A stretch of DNA of 64,000 nucleotides. Origin: Emticicia aquatica (GTDB lineage Bacteria > Bacteroidota > Bacteroidia > Cytophagales > Spirosomataceae). Shown here piece by piece: positions 26,871 to 36,769 of the stretch (position 1 is the first letter of the stretch; every line of letters begins with the position of its first letter). The position numbers and the translations under genes are program-made. The DNA lies in contig NZ_CAKLPY010000001.1 of NCBI RefSeq assembly GCF_923079645.1, forward strand, positions 1,880,001 to 1,944,000. The letters run 5' to 3'. The notes below the pieces were generated by a model. It saw only the letters and a program-made list of their open reading frames with translations, was not told where the DNA came from and made no database searches.

Positions 26871-29800
26871 TCAATCATAATTCAACACTGGAGCGAGCCA
26901 TTTTTCGACTTCTTCTAGTGGCATATCTTTACGTTTGGCATAATCTACAACTTGGTCTTTGGCAATCTTTCCAATGGTAAAATATTTACTTTCTGGATGA
27001 GAAAAATACCAACCACTTACCGAACTCGCTGGGTACATGGCAAAACTTTCGGTCAATTCGATGCCGATTCTATTCGCTTGCAAAAGCTCAAATAAAGCTG
27101 TTTTTTCAGTATGGTCTGGGCAAGCAGGATAACCAGGTGCTGGACGAATACCTTGGTATTTTTCGGCAATCAGTTCGTCGTTACTGAAAGTTTCATTTGA
27201 AACATATCCCCAAAACTCCGTTCTCACACGCTCGTGCATTAACTCAGTAAATGCTTCGGCCAAACGGTCGGCGATAGACTTGAGCATGATTGAATGATAA
27301 TCATCATGGTCTTTTTCGTATTGTTCGAGCAGAGCTTCAATTCCTAAACCCGCTGTAACTGCAAATCCGCCAATATAATCTTCAATTCCAGTATTATTTG
27401 GTGCAATATAATCTGATAAACAAAGATTGGGTAAATTTTGGGCTTTTAAATTCTGCTGACGCAAATGATGTAAAATTGCCAATGAGGCATTGTCAATCAA
27501 TTCTCCATTTTCAGCCACGCCTGTTTCACCCAAAACTCTATAACCTGTACCTTTCAATGCTCCTTGACCAGCGGCATTGTATTCATAGGATTCAAAATTA
27601 TGTAAAACAATATCATCTCCTACCGAATTTGCAGGATAAAATCCGACAACGGCTTTCGCTTGCAATGACTTCTCGGCAATTACTTTTTTAAGCATTGCTT
27701 GGGCATCATCATAAAGTTTTTGGGCTTCTTTCCCTACAACTGCATCATCAAAAATCTTTGGATATTTACCTGATAACTGCCATGTTTGGAAAAATGGTGT
27801 CCAGTCGATGTATTTTGCAATTTCAGCTAAATCATAATCTTCAAAAACTTTTGTTCCAAGAAATTTTGGTTTAGTGGCTTTGTAATTATTCCAATCAATT
27901 TTTACATGATTTTCTCTTGCTTTTTCAATTGGAATAAAGTTTTTATCTTTTTGGCGACTAGCGTGGTCAATTCTCAATTGAGCATATTGGGCTTTGATTT
28001 CATCAAAAATCTCTTGATTAGTTTGCTCATTTTGCATCAAACGGCCAGCAACAGGTACACTTTTCGAGGCATCTAAAACATGAATCACTGGCCCAGAATA
28101 ATGTGGGTCAATTTTTACGGCCGTATGAATCCGTGAAGTTGTAGCTCCACCAATCAATAAAGGGACTTTGAAACCTTGTCGCTCCATTTCTTTGGCTACA
28201 CCCACCATTTCATCTAAACTTGGCGTAATCAAACCACTTAAACCGATGATGTCAACGTTATGTTTTTTTGCTTCTTCCAAAATTTTATTGGTTGGCACCA
28301 TCACGCCTAAATCTATGATTTCATAATTATTACATCCTAATACAACCGCAACAATATTTTTCCCAATATCATGCACATCTCCTTTTACGGTCGCTAATAA
28401 AATCTTACCCGCACTTGATGATGTTTCTGCTTCACCTTCAACTTTATTCAGTAATTTTTCTTCTTCAATAAATGGCAATAAATAGGCTACGGCTTTTTTC
28501 ATTACCCTTGCCGATTTTACTACTTGTGGTAAAAACATTTTCCCTTCTCCAAATAAATCGCCCACAATATTCATCCCATCCATCAAAGGGCCTTCGATAA
28601 CGTGCAATGGTTTTTCTACTTTCAGACGAGCCTCTTCTACATCTTCATCAATAAATTCAGTCAAACCTTTGATTAAAGCATGAGCCAAACGCTGTTCAAC
28701 GGGTTGCTCACGCCAAGCATTGTCAACTACAATTTCCTTTCCTTTCGATTTTACGGTTTCGGCAAATGTCACTAATCGCTCAGTTGCATCGGGTCTTCGA
28801 TTAAGAAGTACATCTTCACAAAGTTCCAACATATCCTTTGGAATATCATCATAAACGCCCAATTGACCAGCATTTACGATACCCATATCCATTCCAGCCT
28901 TGATTGCATGGTACAAAAACACGGTGTGCATTGCTTCACGAACAGGCTCATTTCCTCTAAAACTAAATGAAATATTTGAAACACCGCCCGAAACTTTGGC
29001 ATAAGGCAGATTTTCTTTTATCCAACGAGTGGCATTAATAAAGTCAACAGCATAATTATTATGTTCCTCCAAACCTGTAGCTACCGTAAGAATATTTGGG
29101 TCGAAAATTATATCTTGCGGAGGGAAATTAACTTCATTAACCAAAATATCATACGCTCTTTTACAAATTTCAATACGGCGTTCGTACGAATCGGCCTGCC
29201 CTGCTTCATCAAAAGCCATCACAACCGTTGAAGCACCATAACGTTTAACTTTTTCAGCAGATTCTCTAAACTTCGCTTCACCTTCTTTCAAGGAAATAGA
29301 ATTTACAATTGATTTTCCTTGCACACATTTCAAACCTGCTTCAATTACCTCCCATTTTGAAGAGTCAATCATCAAAGGTAATCTTGCAATATCAGGTTCA
29401 GCAGCAATCAAATTCAAGAAAGTTGTCATGGCTTCCACACCATCGATCATTCCTTCATCAAGGTTTACATCAATTATTTGAGCTCCATTTTCAGCTTGAT
29501 TTCTCGCTACTGAAAGTGCATCATCATATTTTCCTTCACGAATCAAACGAGCAAAAGCTTTTGAACCAGTAACATTACAACGTTCACCAACATTTATGAA
29601 GTTAGTTTCTGCTGTCATTTTCAACGGTTCTAAACCAGAGACTTTTTGAATTGGCTCGAAAGAAGGAATTACACGTGGTTTATAGTTTGCTGCTACTTCT
29701 GCAATTGCCTTGATATGAGCGGGCGTTGTTCCACAACAACCACCAATAATATTCATGAATCCATTTTGCAAGAAATCTTCTACAATTACAGACATTTCTG

Positions 29801-30728
29801 CGGGTGATTGGTCGTATTCTCCCATTTCGTTGGGTAAACCTGCATTTGGGTGAGCCGAAACCAAAAATGGAGCTTCATTAGCCAAAATTTGAACATAAGG
29901 ACGCATTAAATCTGCCCCTAAGGCACAATTCAAACCGATTGATAATAAATCAATATGAGAAACTGACGTCAAAAATGCTTCAGTTGTTTGTCCTGAAAGT
30001 GTTCGTCCAGAAGCATCGGTGATTGTTCCCGAAACCATTACTGGAATATTTTTTTCTACAAATTCCAACAAATTCGCTCTTGTTTGCTTCGCTAAAGATG
30101 CACTTTTCAAAGCCCTAATTGTTCCATTTTTTACATCATGAGCAAACAAATCAATGGCGTATAATGCAGCTTTTGCATTGAGCGTATCAAAAATAGTTTC
30201 GACCAAAAGAACATCAGCACCACCATCGACTAAACCTTGAATTTGCTCATAGTAGGCATCAACCAATTCATCAAAAGTGATGGCACGAAAACCTGGGTCA
30301 TTTACATCTGGAGATAGCGAAAGTGTTCGGTTCGTTGGCCCAATTGAACCTGCAACAAAACGAGGTTTTGATGGATTTTTGGCGGTGAATTCGTCAGCAA
30401 CTTCACGAGCAATTTTAGCAGATTGATAATTCAATTCATACACATAATCTTCCATGTGATAATCGGCCATAGCGATTGATGTTCCCGAAAAAGTATTTGT
30501 TTCGGCAATATCAGCCCCCGCTTCAAAGTATTTTGCATGAATTTCTTTGATAACTTCTGGTTTCGTGATAGAAAGCATATCGTTATTACCTTTTACTTCA
30601 TACGGGAAATCTTTGAAACGCTCGCCACGATAATCAGCATCTGATAATTTGTATTCTTGAATCAATGAACCCATCGCCCCATCAAGGACAAGGATTCTAT
30701 CTTTTAGTATTTCTCGGATGTTAGCCAC
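26871..30728 (-). CDS. metH: Cobalamin-dependent methionine synthase
   Basis: 1,285 residues, the usual size. Transfers a methyl group from methyltetrahydrofolate to homocysteine through cobalamin. Domains in order: homocysteine binding (about 1-330) with the zinc cysteines in GLNCALG and GGCCGTTP; pterin binding (about 360-620, [13 protein letters not shown]); B12 cap and binding (about 650-880), with the cobalt-ligand His about 785 in GDVHDIGKN; and the AdoMet reactivation domain (about 920-1280) with [15 protein letters not shown]. All key motifs are intact. A TACTTTTG promoter element lies 79 bases upstream. The next gene downstream is a potassium channel. Confidence 0.97.
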   Translation of the reverse strand: MANIREILKDRILVLDGAMGSLIQEYKLSDADYRGERFKDFPYEVKGNNDMLSITKPEVIKEIHAKYFEAGADIAETNTFSGTSIAMADYHMEDYVYELNYQSAKIAREVADEFTAKNPSKPRFVAGSIGPTNRTLSLSPDVNDPGFRAITFDELVDAYYEQIQGLVDGGADVLLVETIFDTLNAKAALYAIDLFAHDVKNGTIRALKSASLAKQTRANLLEFVEKNIPVMVSGTITDASGRTLSGQTTEAFLTSVSHIDLLSIGLNCALGADLMRPYVQILANEAPFLVSAHPNAGLPNEMGEYDQSPAEMSVIVEDFLQNGFMNIIGGCCGTTPAHIKAIAEVAANYKPRVIPSFEPIQKVSGLEPLKMTAETNFINVGERCNVTGSKAFARLIREGKYDDALSVARNQAENGAQIIDVNLDEGMIDGVEAMTTFLNLIAAEPDIARLPLMIDSSKWEVIEAGLKCVQGKSIVNSISLKEGEAKFRESAEKVKRYGASTVVMAFDEAGQADSYERRIEICKRAYDILVNEVNFPPQDIIFDPNILTVATGLEEHNNYAVDFINATRWIKENLPYAKVSGGVSNISFSFRGNEPVREAMHTVFLYHAIKAGMDMGIVNAGQLGVYDDIPKDMLELCEDVLLNRRPDATERLVTFAETVKSKGKEIVVDNAWREQPVEQRLAHALIKGLTEFIDEDVEEARLKVEKPLHVIEGPLMDGMNIVGDLFGEGKMFLPQVVKSARVMKKAVAYLLPFIEEEKLLNKVEGEAETSSSAGKILLATVKGDVHDIGKNIVAVVLGCNNYEIIDLGVMVPTNKILEEAKKHNVDIIGLSGLITPSLDEMVGVAKEMERQGFKVPLLIGGATTSRIHTAVKIDPHYSGPVIHVLDASKSVPVAGRLMQNEQTNQEIFDEIKAQYAQLRIDHASRQKDKNFIPIEKARENHVKIDWNNYKATKPKFLGTKVFEDYDLAEIAKYIDWTPFFQTWQLSGKYPKIFDDAVVGKEAQKLYDDAQAMLKKVIAEKSLQAKAVVGFYPANSVGDDIVLHNFESYEYNAAGQGALKGTGYRVLGETGVAENGELIDNASLAILHHLRQQNLKAQNLPNLCLSDYIAPNNTGIEDYIGGFAVTAGLGIEALLEQYEKDHDDYHSIMLKSIADRLAEAFTELMHERVRTEFWGYVSNETFSNDELIAEKYQGIRPAPGYPACPDHTEKTALFELLQANRIGIELTESFAMYPASSVSGWYFSHPESKYFTIGKIAKDQVVDYAKRKDMPLEEVEKWLAPVLNYD

Positions 30729-30759
30729 TTTTTACTATATTTTTAATTAAGAAATTAAT

Positions 30760-30778
30760 CACAATTCAGGAAATTGTG
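30760..30778 (-). promoter_or_regulatory. Inverted repeat in metH leader
   Basis: CACAATT and AATTGTG (7+7 bases, 5-base spacer) lie in the presumed 5' leader of metH, between its -7-like element TACTTTTG (minus strand, 30807-30814) and the start codon. It may be an operator or a small RNA hairpin. No TTG at the right distance was found for the -33 part. Confidence 0.45.
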
Positions 30779-30852
30779 TTATATGAGAATAACAAAATTT
30801 ATCTTACAAAAGTACGATTTAAAGATTGATTTTTTAAATAAATTACAAAAAA

Positions 30853-30867
30853 TAGATAAATTATCTA
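30853..30867. promoter_or_regulatory. Lrp-type palindrome in divergent metH / lrp region
   Basis: TAGATAA-A-TTATCTA is a perfect 15-base palindrome upstream of both the lrp start and the metH promoter element. Its size and AT-rich character fit Lrp/AsnC binding sites. Binding by the adjacent Lrp protein is inferred. Confidence 0.55.
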
Positions 30868-30934
30868 AAATTCAATTGTTTGATACGGTTTTTATTTTTA
30901 ATTTTGACATAAATATTTGATAAAAACGACATTT

Positions 30935-30955
30935 TATCTATGCAAAAATTAGATA
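30935..30955 (+). promoter_or_regulatory. Second TATCTA / TAGATA site at the lrp start codon
   Basis: TATCTA and TAGATA repeat the arms of the upstream palindrome, spaced by nine bases and overlapping the ATG of lrp at 30940. This would suit negative autoregulation. It is a shorter and less exact match than the upstream site. Confidence 0.4.
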
Positions 30956-31401
30956 GTACCGACCGTGAAATTTTGAAGTCACTTCAAGAAAACGCTCACT
31001 TAACAACCAAAGAATTAGCTTCTCGATTGAATCTTTCACCAACACCCGTTTACGAGCGTGTAAGAAGATTGGAAAATGAAGGAGTAATAAAAAAATACGT
31101 AGCCGTAATTGACCGTGAAAAAGTAGGCAAAGACTTAATGGTTTTTTGTAATATTCGCTTAAAAGAACACGCCCAGGAAGCTGGCAAAAAGTTTGTGCTT
31201 GAAATTGTGAAATTGCATGAAGTAATCGAATGCCACAATATTTCGGGTGAATACGATTTCATGATAAAAGTTGTAGTCGAAGATATGCGTGAATACCAAA
31301 GTTTTTTGATGAATAAACTGGCTTCTCTCGAAAATATTGGAAGCACACACAGCACATTTGTGATGAGCGAGATTAAAAACGAAACTAAGTTAGAAATTTA
31401 G
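30940..31401 (+). CDS. Lrp/AsnC family transcriptional regulator
   Basis: 153 residues. An N-terminal winged helix-turn-helix (about 5-60: DREILKSLQENAHLTTKELASRLNLSPTPVYERVRRLE) and the C-terminal ligand-binding RAM domain (about 70-145) with HEVIECHNISGEYDFMIKV. Members sense amino acids. The neighbours are metH on one side and an ALDH7-type dehydrogenase on the other; lysine degradation is plausible for the latter. Two palindromes upstream suggest autoregulation. Confidence 0.93.
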   Translation: MQKLDSTDREILKSLQENAHLTTKELASRLNLSPTPVYERVRRLENEGVIKKYVAVIDREKVGKDLMVFCNIRLKEHAQEAGKKFVLEIVKLHEVIECHNISGEYDFMIKVVVEDMREYQSFLMNKLASLENIGSTHSTFVMSEIKNETKLEI

Positions 31402-31421
31402 ATTTGAAATAATGAATAGGA

Positions 31422-31455
31422 GATTCGAGAAATGTTTTTAACAAAATCTCGAATC
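31422..31455. terminator. Hairpin between convergent lrp and ALDH genes
   Basis: GATTCGAGA and TCTCGAATC form a nine-base-pair stem with a 16-base loop, 20 bases after lrp and 26 before the end of the convergent dehydrogenase gene. Trailing T runs are short, so confidence is moderate. Confidence 0.5.
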
Positions 31456-31480
31456 CCATATTTTAAATCTGATAATTAAA

Positions 31481-33007
31481 CTATAAATCAAACTTAATGC
31501 CTTGAGCAAGAGGCAGTTGCGTACTATAATTGATGGTGTTTGTTTGACGACGCATATAATTTCTCCAAGCATCTGAACCACTTTCACGCCCCCCACCTGT
31601 TTCTTTTTCTCCGCCAAAAGCACCACCTATTTCTGCTCCAGAAGTACCAATATTTACGTTGGCAATTCCACAATCAGAGCCTGCGTAAGATAAAAACTGC
31701 TCGGCTTCACGCATATTTAGGGTAAAAATTGAAGATGAAAGTCCTTGTGGAACCGCATTTTGCAATTCAATGGCTTCATCAAGCGTTTTAAATTTCATTA
31801 AATATAAAATCGGTGCAAAAGTTTCGTGGCAAACTGTTGAAGTTTGGCTCTCAACTTCAACAATTGTTGGCTTTACATAACAGCCTGACTCAAAGCCATT
31901 TCCAGTTAAAACTTCATTTCCACAAAGCACTTTTCCTCCTTCGTTTTGTATATTGGCAATGGCGGTTTTATAATTATTTACTGCATCAGTATCAATCAAT
32001 GGCCCAACGTGATTATGCATATCAAGTGGGTCACCGATTCGTAGTTGAGCGTAGATTTTAACTAAACGGTTTTTCACTTCTTCGTACATACTTTCGTGCA
32101 GAAATAATCGGCGTGTGGTTGTACAACGCTGTCCCGCAGTTCCAACTGCACCAAAAACTACCGCAGGAATAACTACTTCTAAATCAGCATTTTGAGTGAC
32201 GATAATAGCATTATTTCCACCCAATTCTAACAAACTTTTCCCGAAACGAGCGGCTACAGCTTGACCAACCGCCTTACCCATGCGAGTAGAACCAGTGGCA
32301 GAAATCAAGGCCACATTGGCATCATTAGAAAGCCACTCTCCTACTTTTCTATCACCAATAATCAAACTCGAAACGCCTTCAGGAATATCATTTTTTTTGA
32401 GAACAGTTTGAATAATATTTTGACAAGCGATGGCAGTTAAAGGAGTTTTCTCTGATGGTTTCCAAACACAAACATCCCCACAAATCCATGCAAGCATGGT
32501 ATTCCAAGACCAAACCGCCACAGGGAAATTAAACGCTGATATAATCCCGACGATTCCAAGCGGATGCCATTGCTCATACATTCGGTGCTGCGGACGCTCA
32601 GAGTGCATTGTCAATCCATAGAGTTGGCGAGAAAGGCCGACCGCAAAATCGCAAATATCAATCATTTCTTGTACTTCTCCCCAGCCTTCTTGTAGGCTTT
32701 TGCCCATTTCGTAACTTACCAAACGGCCTAAAGCATCTTTATTTTCACGCAAGGCATCGCCCATTTGTCGTACAATTTCCCCACGTTTGGGAGCAGGAAC
32801 TGTTCTCCAAACTTTAAATGCTTCTTTGGCATTTTCAATTACTTTATCATAATCTTCTCGATTCGCTTGTCGGACTTTCCCAATCAATTGTCCATCAACG
32901 GGCGAATAAGAATTAAGCACTTTGCCACTACCAGCCCAACTTTCAACACCAGTGCTTACTCCATTGTTGAGGGATTTAATTTTAAGCGTTTTTAATACTT
33001 GTTTCAT
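31481..33007 (-). CDS. amaB: ALDH7-type aldehyde dehydrogenase (piperideine-6-carboxylate/aminoadipate semialdehyde)
   Basis: 508 residues. Oxidises an aldehyde with NAD. The catalytic Glu sits in LLELGGNNA (about 260) and the catalytic Cys in [11 protein letters not shown] (about 294). The C-terminal [21 protein letters not shown] is the hallmark of the ALDH7 (antiquitin/AmaB) group, which oxidises alpha-aminoadipic semialdehyde in lysine degradation. The other steps of that pathway are not in the window. The neighbouring Lrp regulator, next on the other strand, would suit amino-acid catabolism. An orphan DUF5655 gene starts upstream on the same strand. Confidence 0.9.
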   Translation of the reverse strand: MKQVLKTLKIKSLNNGVSTGVESWAGSGKVLNSYSPVDGQLIGKVRQANREDYDKVIENAKEAFKVWRTVPAPKRGEIVRQMGDALRENKDALGRLVSYEMGKSLQEGWGEVQEMIDICDFAVGLSRQLYGLTMHSERPQHRMYEQWHPLGIVGIISAFNFPVAVWSWNTMLAWICGDVCVWKPSEKTPLTAIACQNIIQTVLKKNDIPEGVSSLIIGDRKVGEWLSNDANVALISATGSTRMGKAVGQAVAARFGKSLLELGGNNAIIVTQNADLEVVIPAVVFGAVGTAGQRCTTTRRLFLHESMYEEVKNRLVKIYAQLRIGDPLDMHNHVGPLIDTDAVNNYKTAIANIQNEGGKVLCGNEVLTGNGFESGCYVKPTIVEVESQTSTVCHETFAPILYLMKFKTLDEAIELQNAVPQGLSSSIFTLNMREAEQFLSYAGSDCGIANVNIGTSGAEIGGAFGGEKETGGGRESGSDAWRNYMRRQTNTINYSTQLPLAQGIKFDL

Positions 33008-33047
33008 TTGTTTTGTTGTTTTTTTGAAGTGTTATTTTGTTTGTAGT

Positions 33048-33965
33048 TTAAATTTTATTTTTTTTCAATGATTGTTTTATTAAACTTATAATGTAATCGA
33101 AATCGTCATCATTATTCATTAGAATTTCATAATCACCATTTCCCCAATGCCCTAAATTAGAAACATCCCTTGTAATTCCTTTTGGGTCATTTAATTCTCC
33201 TTTTTTTAAATTAATCCATAATTTTAAATTATTTTTTGCAAAATTTATATCAATTATATTTGACTTTGAAACAAAGGCTATGTAAAGTTTTTTGGGTTTT
33301 ACTTCAATTTCATCCAAATTTAAAATTTCAGTTTTTAACTTTTGATATAATTCAAAAATTTCGACGTTGACTTTAGCTAAGTGTTCTTGCTCTGTATATA
33401 CTTTTATTTCATTTGACACTTTTTGAATTGTATCATCTTTTCTGCTAATTGTTTTTACACTTACCGTCGAATTTAAAGTTTGAATTTTTGTATAGCTCAC
33501 CATTTTATTGTCAAATCTTTTAACTTCCCAAAGTTCAATTGGTAAGTCCTTGAAACTAATGGCTTCTCTTTGATAAGTAGTAAAATAAGGAGAAACAAAA
33601 ATTACTTTTGATTGAGACCAATCAACATTATCTCTTTTTAAACTAACAGTGTTGTTTTCATTAAATTCTAAAATAAAATCTGCTTTATTATTGAGCATCA
33701 AAGATAAATAAGCAAATCCTTGGTCTATTACACTATAATTTTTGTCTCGCTTATATTCTATAATGACAAAAGCGTTTGATTCAAAATCGAATGCCAATGT
33801 ATCAATTCTAAAATTACCTATAACAAACTCATTCTTTACAAATTTCAAATTAAAAATTGCCTTTAAATTATTTTCGGTTAGCTTTTGAATATCCTTTTCA
33901 AGTTTAAAGTCTAATTCTTTCACTTGTTCTAAACATTCATTATCTTTTATACTAAATAGCGACAT
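33048..33965 (-). CDS. PD-(D/E)XK-like plus DUF5655 protein, orphan
   Basis: 305 residues from ATG at 33965; an upstream in-frame start at 34043 adds a non-conserved basic tail. The N-terminal half (about 1-160) has the alpha-beta pattern of a PD-(D/E)XK nuclease fold: RIDTLAFDFESNAFVIIEYKRD supplies the Asp and the ExK pair. The C-terminal half (about 200-300) is DUF5655 (KPKKLYIAFVSKSNIIDINF, GHWGNGDYEI). Such proteins often occur singly near restriction or defence genes; none are here. It is more AT-rich and Lys/Asn-rich than its neighbours, suggesting transfer. Confidence 0.72.
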   Translation of the reverse strand: MSLFSIKDNECLEQVKELDFKLEKDIQKLTENNLKAIFNLKFVKNEFVIGNFRIDTLAFDFESNAFVIIEYKRDKNYSVIDQGFAYLSLMLNNKADFILEFNENNTVSLKRDNVDWSQSKVIFVSPYFTTYQREAISFKDLPIELWEVKRFDNKMVSYTKIQTLNSTVSVKTISRKDDTIQKVSNEIKVYTEQEHLAKVNVEIFELYQKLKTEILNLDEIEVKPKKLYIAFVSKSNIIDINFAKNNLKLWINLKKGELNDPKGITRDVSNLGHWGNGDYEILMNNDDDFDYIISLIKQSLKKNKI

Positions 33966-34099
33966 TCCTCTTCTTTTTTTATAATAAATATAAATTCCCC
34001 TCCCACAAATATAAAGAAACCAACCCAAGCCACAAACTCTCAATACTTTATCATGATATTTCTTTATATTTATGCTTCAAATCTATTCAATCAACTAAA

Positions 34100-34933
34100 A
34101 TGAACGCTACCGAATTATCTTGGAAAACTTCCGACGGAATCAATATTTACGGCAAAATGTGGAAAACAAATATGCCTACAAAAGCCGTAATTTGCCTTAT
34201 GCACGGCATGGGCGAACATATCAATCGTTATAATCATGTAGCCGAAATGTTCACTTCTAATGGTTACGCTGTCATTGGCTGCGACCAACGTGGTCATGGA
34301 AAATCAGGTGGTTCTCGTGGACATTTTCCTGATTTTGAGACTTTTTTAGATGATGTAGATGCCTTGTTAAATGCTACTTCCGAACATTTTCCTGATGATA
34401 AAAAGATTCTTTATGGCCATAGTATGGGTGGAAATTTGGTAGCAAATTATTTACTTCGTCGGCAACCAAAAATTACTGGTGCAATTTTGTCTTCACCTTA
34501 TTTTCAATTGGCTTTTCAACCTTCAAAAATCACGCTTTTCATCGGAAAATTAATGAAAGGTATTTTTCCTGCATTATCATTGAGTAGCGGCTTAGATTCT
34601 TCTGCTATTTCAAGAGATGCTAGTGTCGTAAAAAAATACAACGAAGACCCATTAGTTCATGACAAAGTTTCGGCAAAAATGGGAATCGAAATGATAGAAA
34701 CGGGTCAATGGGCCATTGATAATGCTGAAAAGCTAAGTGTTCCAACACTTATTTATCACGGTACAGCCGACAGACTAACTTCTTTCGCAGGAAGTAAATT
34801 ATTTGCCGAAAAAGTAGGAAAACTCGCAACTTTTGTGCCATTTGAAGGCCTTTTTCATGAAACTCACAACGAACCAGAAAAAGAAGATGTCTTTAAAATG
34901 ATTTTACAATGGTGCAATAATGTTATTCAATAA
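34100..34933 (+). CDS. Alpha/beta hydrolase, monoacylglycerol lipase-like
   Basis: 277 residues of the serine aminopeptidase S33 / lysophospholipase group. The oxyanion region HGMGEH is near residue 35, DQRGHGKSGG at 62-71, nucleophile Ser108 in YGHSMGG, the acid Asp in YHGTADRLT and the His in GLFHETHNE. All triad residues are visible and there is no signal peptide. It would hydrolyse monoacylglycerols or lysolipids in the cytoplasm. It is divergent from the DUF5655 protein and convergent with a GNAT gene. Confidence 0.9.
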   Translation: MNATELSWKTSDGINIYGKMWKTNMPTKAVICLMHGMGEHINRYNHVAEMFTSNGYAVIGCDQRGHGKSGGSRGHFPDFETFLDDVDALLNATSEHFPDDKKILYGHSMGGNLVANYLLRRQPKITGAILSSPYFQLAFQPSKITLFIGKLMKGIFPALSLSSGLDSSAISRDASVVKKYNEDPLVHDKVSAKMGIEMIETGQWAIDNAEKLSVPTLIYHGTADRLTSFAGSKLFAEKVGKLATFVPFEGLFHETHNEPEKEDVFKMILQWCNNVIQ

Positions 34934-34956
34934 CATTCAAATTTAATTTTGTATAA

Positions 34957-35370
34957 CTATAAAAGGGCATCCGCATCATCCAACATAAACGCTTTTGGAT
35001 GATGCGTCATTCCTATTCTTGGGTAATAATCCACAGCCGCTGGAGCTGAAAGTAAAATCAATTTAGCTTCTCGAGAAAGTAATTTCGTTTGCCGAATCAA
35101 TTCTTTTCCAATACCTTGTTTTTGGTAATTTTTATCTACAAATAAATCAGAAAGGTAGGTACAAAATACCCAATCAGTAACTGACCTTGCAACACCAACT
35201 AATTTCCCTTCATGACGAGCAGTCACTATTAAGTTGGCATTTTCAACCATAAGTTTTATTCTATCTAAATCATCAATCGGACGGCGTTCTCCTAAAGTTG
35301 AAGCAATCAAGGTTGCCCTAAACTCTTGCCAATCAAGGTTTTCTTCTTGTTTATATTTTATCTCCATCAT
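34957..35370 (-). CDS. GNAT family N-acetyltransferase
   Basis: 137 residues, a single GNAT domain. Acetyl-CoA-binding motif A reads DLFVDKNYQKQGIGKELI (about 75-93). The C-terminal YYPRIGMTHHPKAFML is a typical end of the small-molecule acetyltransferases. Two adjacent ATG codons could start it (35370 or 35367). Acceptor unknown. Confidence 0.88.
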   Translation of the reverse strand: MMEIKYKQEENLDWQEFRATLIASTLGERRPIDDLDRIKLMVENANLIVTARHEGKLVGVARSVTDWVFCTYLSDLFVDKNYQKQGIGKELIRQTKLLSREAKLILLSAPAAVDYYPRIGMTHHPKAFMLDDADALL

Positions 35371-35459
35371 ACTTATTGTTTCTCAAATATAATTATTTAA
35401 GCTAAAAAAGACCATAAAACTTATTTAAGTACAAATCAATAAAAAAATATTCACAATAT

Positions 35460-35503
35460 AATTGTCATAACAATTAATTTCAATAACTTTGTACGCATAA
35501 CAA
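35460..35503 (+). promoter_or_regulatory. Promoter and MarR-like operator of the tyrosine catabolism operon
   Basis: TTG (35462-35464), 19 bases, TAACTTTG (35484-35491): a full promoter 47 bases before hmgA. A palindrome AATTGT-CATA-ACAATT (35460-35475) covers the -33 element. A second TTGT-N7-ACAA repeat (35489-35503) covers the start of transcription. A MarR-type protein binding here would block RNA polymerase; the marR gene of the same operon is the obvious candidate. Confidence 0.7.
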
Positions 35504-35537
35504 TATTTAGTACAACAATTAAATATTTTCTATTCAA

Positions 35538-36701
35538 ATGCCTATTTATCATAAACTAGGAAAAATTCCATCTAAAAGACATACGCAATTTGAAAAACCC
35601 GAAAATAAAGGCTTATACTATGAGCAGCTTTTCGGAACAATTGGCTTTGACGGAATGGCTTCATTGATGTACCACATTCATCGACCAACGCAAGTCGTAC
35701 AAATTCTTGATAGCAAAGACATTACGCCAAAAATAGCCGATACTCACAACATGATGATGCGGAAATTTATCGGTTTTGATGTTACTCCAAAGGATGATTT
35801 CTTAGAAAGTCGAGTACCGATGATGACAAATTCCGCTTGTACAATCGGCTTGGCTGCTCCAACAAAATCTTTACGTGAATATTTCTATAAAAATGCTGAT
35901 TCTGACGAATTGCTTTTTATTCATCAAGGTTCTGGTACACTTCGTACGCAACTGGGAAATATTAATTTTGAATACGGCGATTACTTTATTATTCCACGAG
36001 GAATTATCTATCAAATTGATTTTGAAACAACCGAAAACCGTATTTTTTACGTAGAATCTCATTCACCAATTTATACCCCAAAACGTTACAGAAATCATTT
36101 TGGACAGCTTTTGGAAAGTTCACCATTTTGCGAAAGAGATTATAAACTTCCTGAAATATTAGAGACTTTTGATGAAAAAGGCGAATTTTTAATAAAAATT
36201 AAGAAACAAAACCAACTTCATCAATTAGTTTACCAATATCATCCTTTTGATGTTGTTGGGTTTGATGGCTATAATTTCCCTTGGGGTTTTTCGATTCACA
36301 ATTTTGAGCCAATCACAGGTAGAATTCATCAGCCTCCACCCGTTCATCAAACTTTTCAAAGCGATGCTTTTGTGATTTGTTCGTTTTGTCCGAGACTTTA
36401 CGACTATCATCCTAAGGCAATTCCTGCTCCTTATAATCACTCAAATATTGATTCTGATGAGGTAATTTATTATGTAGATGGCGATTTTATGAGTCGAAAC
36501 GATATTGCAAAAGGGCATATCACGCTTCATCCTGGCGGTATTCCACATGGCCCTCACCCAGGAGCAATGGAACGTAGCATTGGAAAATTAGCTACACAGG
36601 AATTAGCAGTCATGGTTGATACTTTTCAACCACTAAAAATCACTGAAAATGCTTTAAAATATGACGACGGAAAATATTTTCAGAGTTGGAAAGCCGATTA
36701 A
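35538..36701 (+). CDS. hmgA: Homogentisate 1,2-dioxygenase
   Basis: 387 residues, the short bacterial form. Cleaves homogentisate to maleylacetoacetate with Fe(II) and O2. The iron ligands are in YNHSNIDSDEVIYY (His and Glu) and GGIPHGPHPG (His); the family block HQTFQSDAFVICSFCPRLYDYHP is present. It is the first gene of the phenylalanine/tyrosine operon, downstream of an operator-covered promoter, with hpd following. Confidence 0.95.
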   Translation: MPIYHKLGKIPSKRHTQFEKPENKGLYYEQLFGTIGFDGMASLMYHIHRPTQVVQILDSKDITPKIADTHNMMMRKFIGFDVTPKDDFLESRVPMMTNSACTIGLAAPTKSLREYFYKNADSDELLFIHQGSGTLRTQLGNINFEYGDYFIIPRGIIYQIDFETTENRIFYVESHSPIYTPKRYRNHFGQLLESSPFCERDYKLPEILETFDEKGEFLIKIKKQNQLHQLVYQYHPFDVVGFDGYNFPWGFSIHNFEPITGRIHQPPPVHQTFQSDAFVICSFCPRLYDYHPKAIPAPYNHSNIDSDEVIYYVDGDFMSRNDIAKGHITLHPGGIPHGPHPGAMERSIGKLATQELAVMVDTFQPLKITENALKYDDGKYFQSWKAD

Positions 36702-36769
36702 ATTGAATTTAACGGGTTGTTCAAAGATTTACACAAAATAAAAAATCATCATCGCTAAAAAATAAAATA

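Noticed and set aside
30729-30939. Cobalamin or SAM riboswitch upstream of metH
   Set aside because: The leader is too short and lacks a recognisable riboswitch core; only a short inverted repeat is present.
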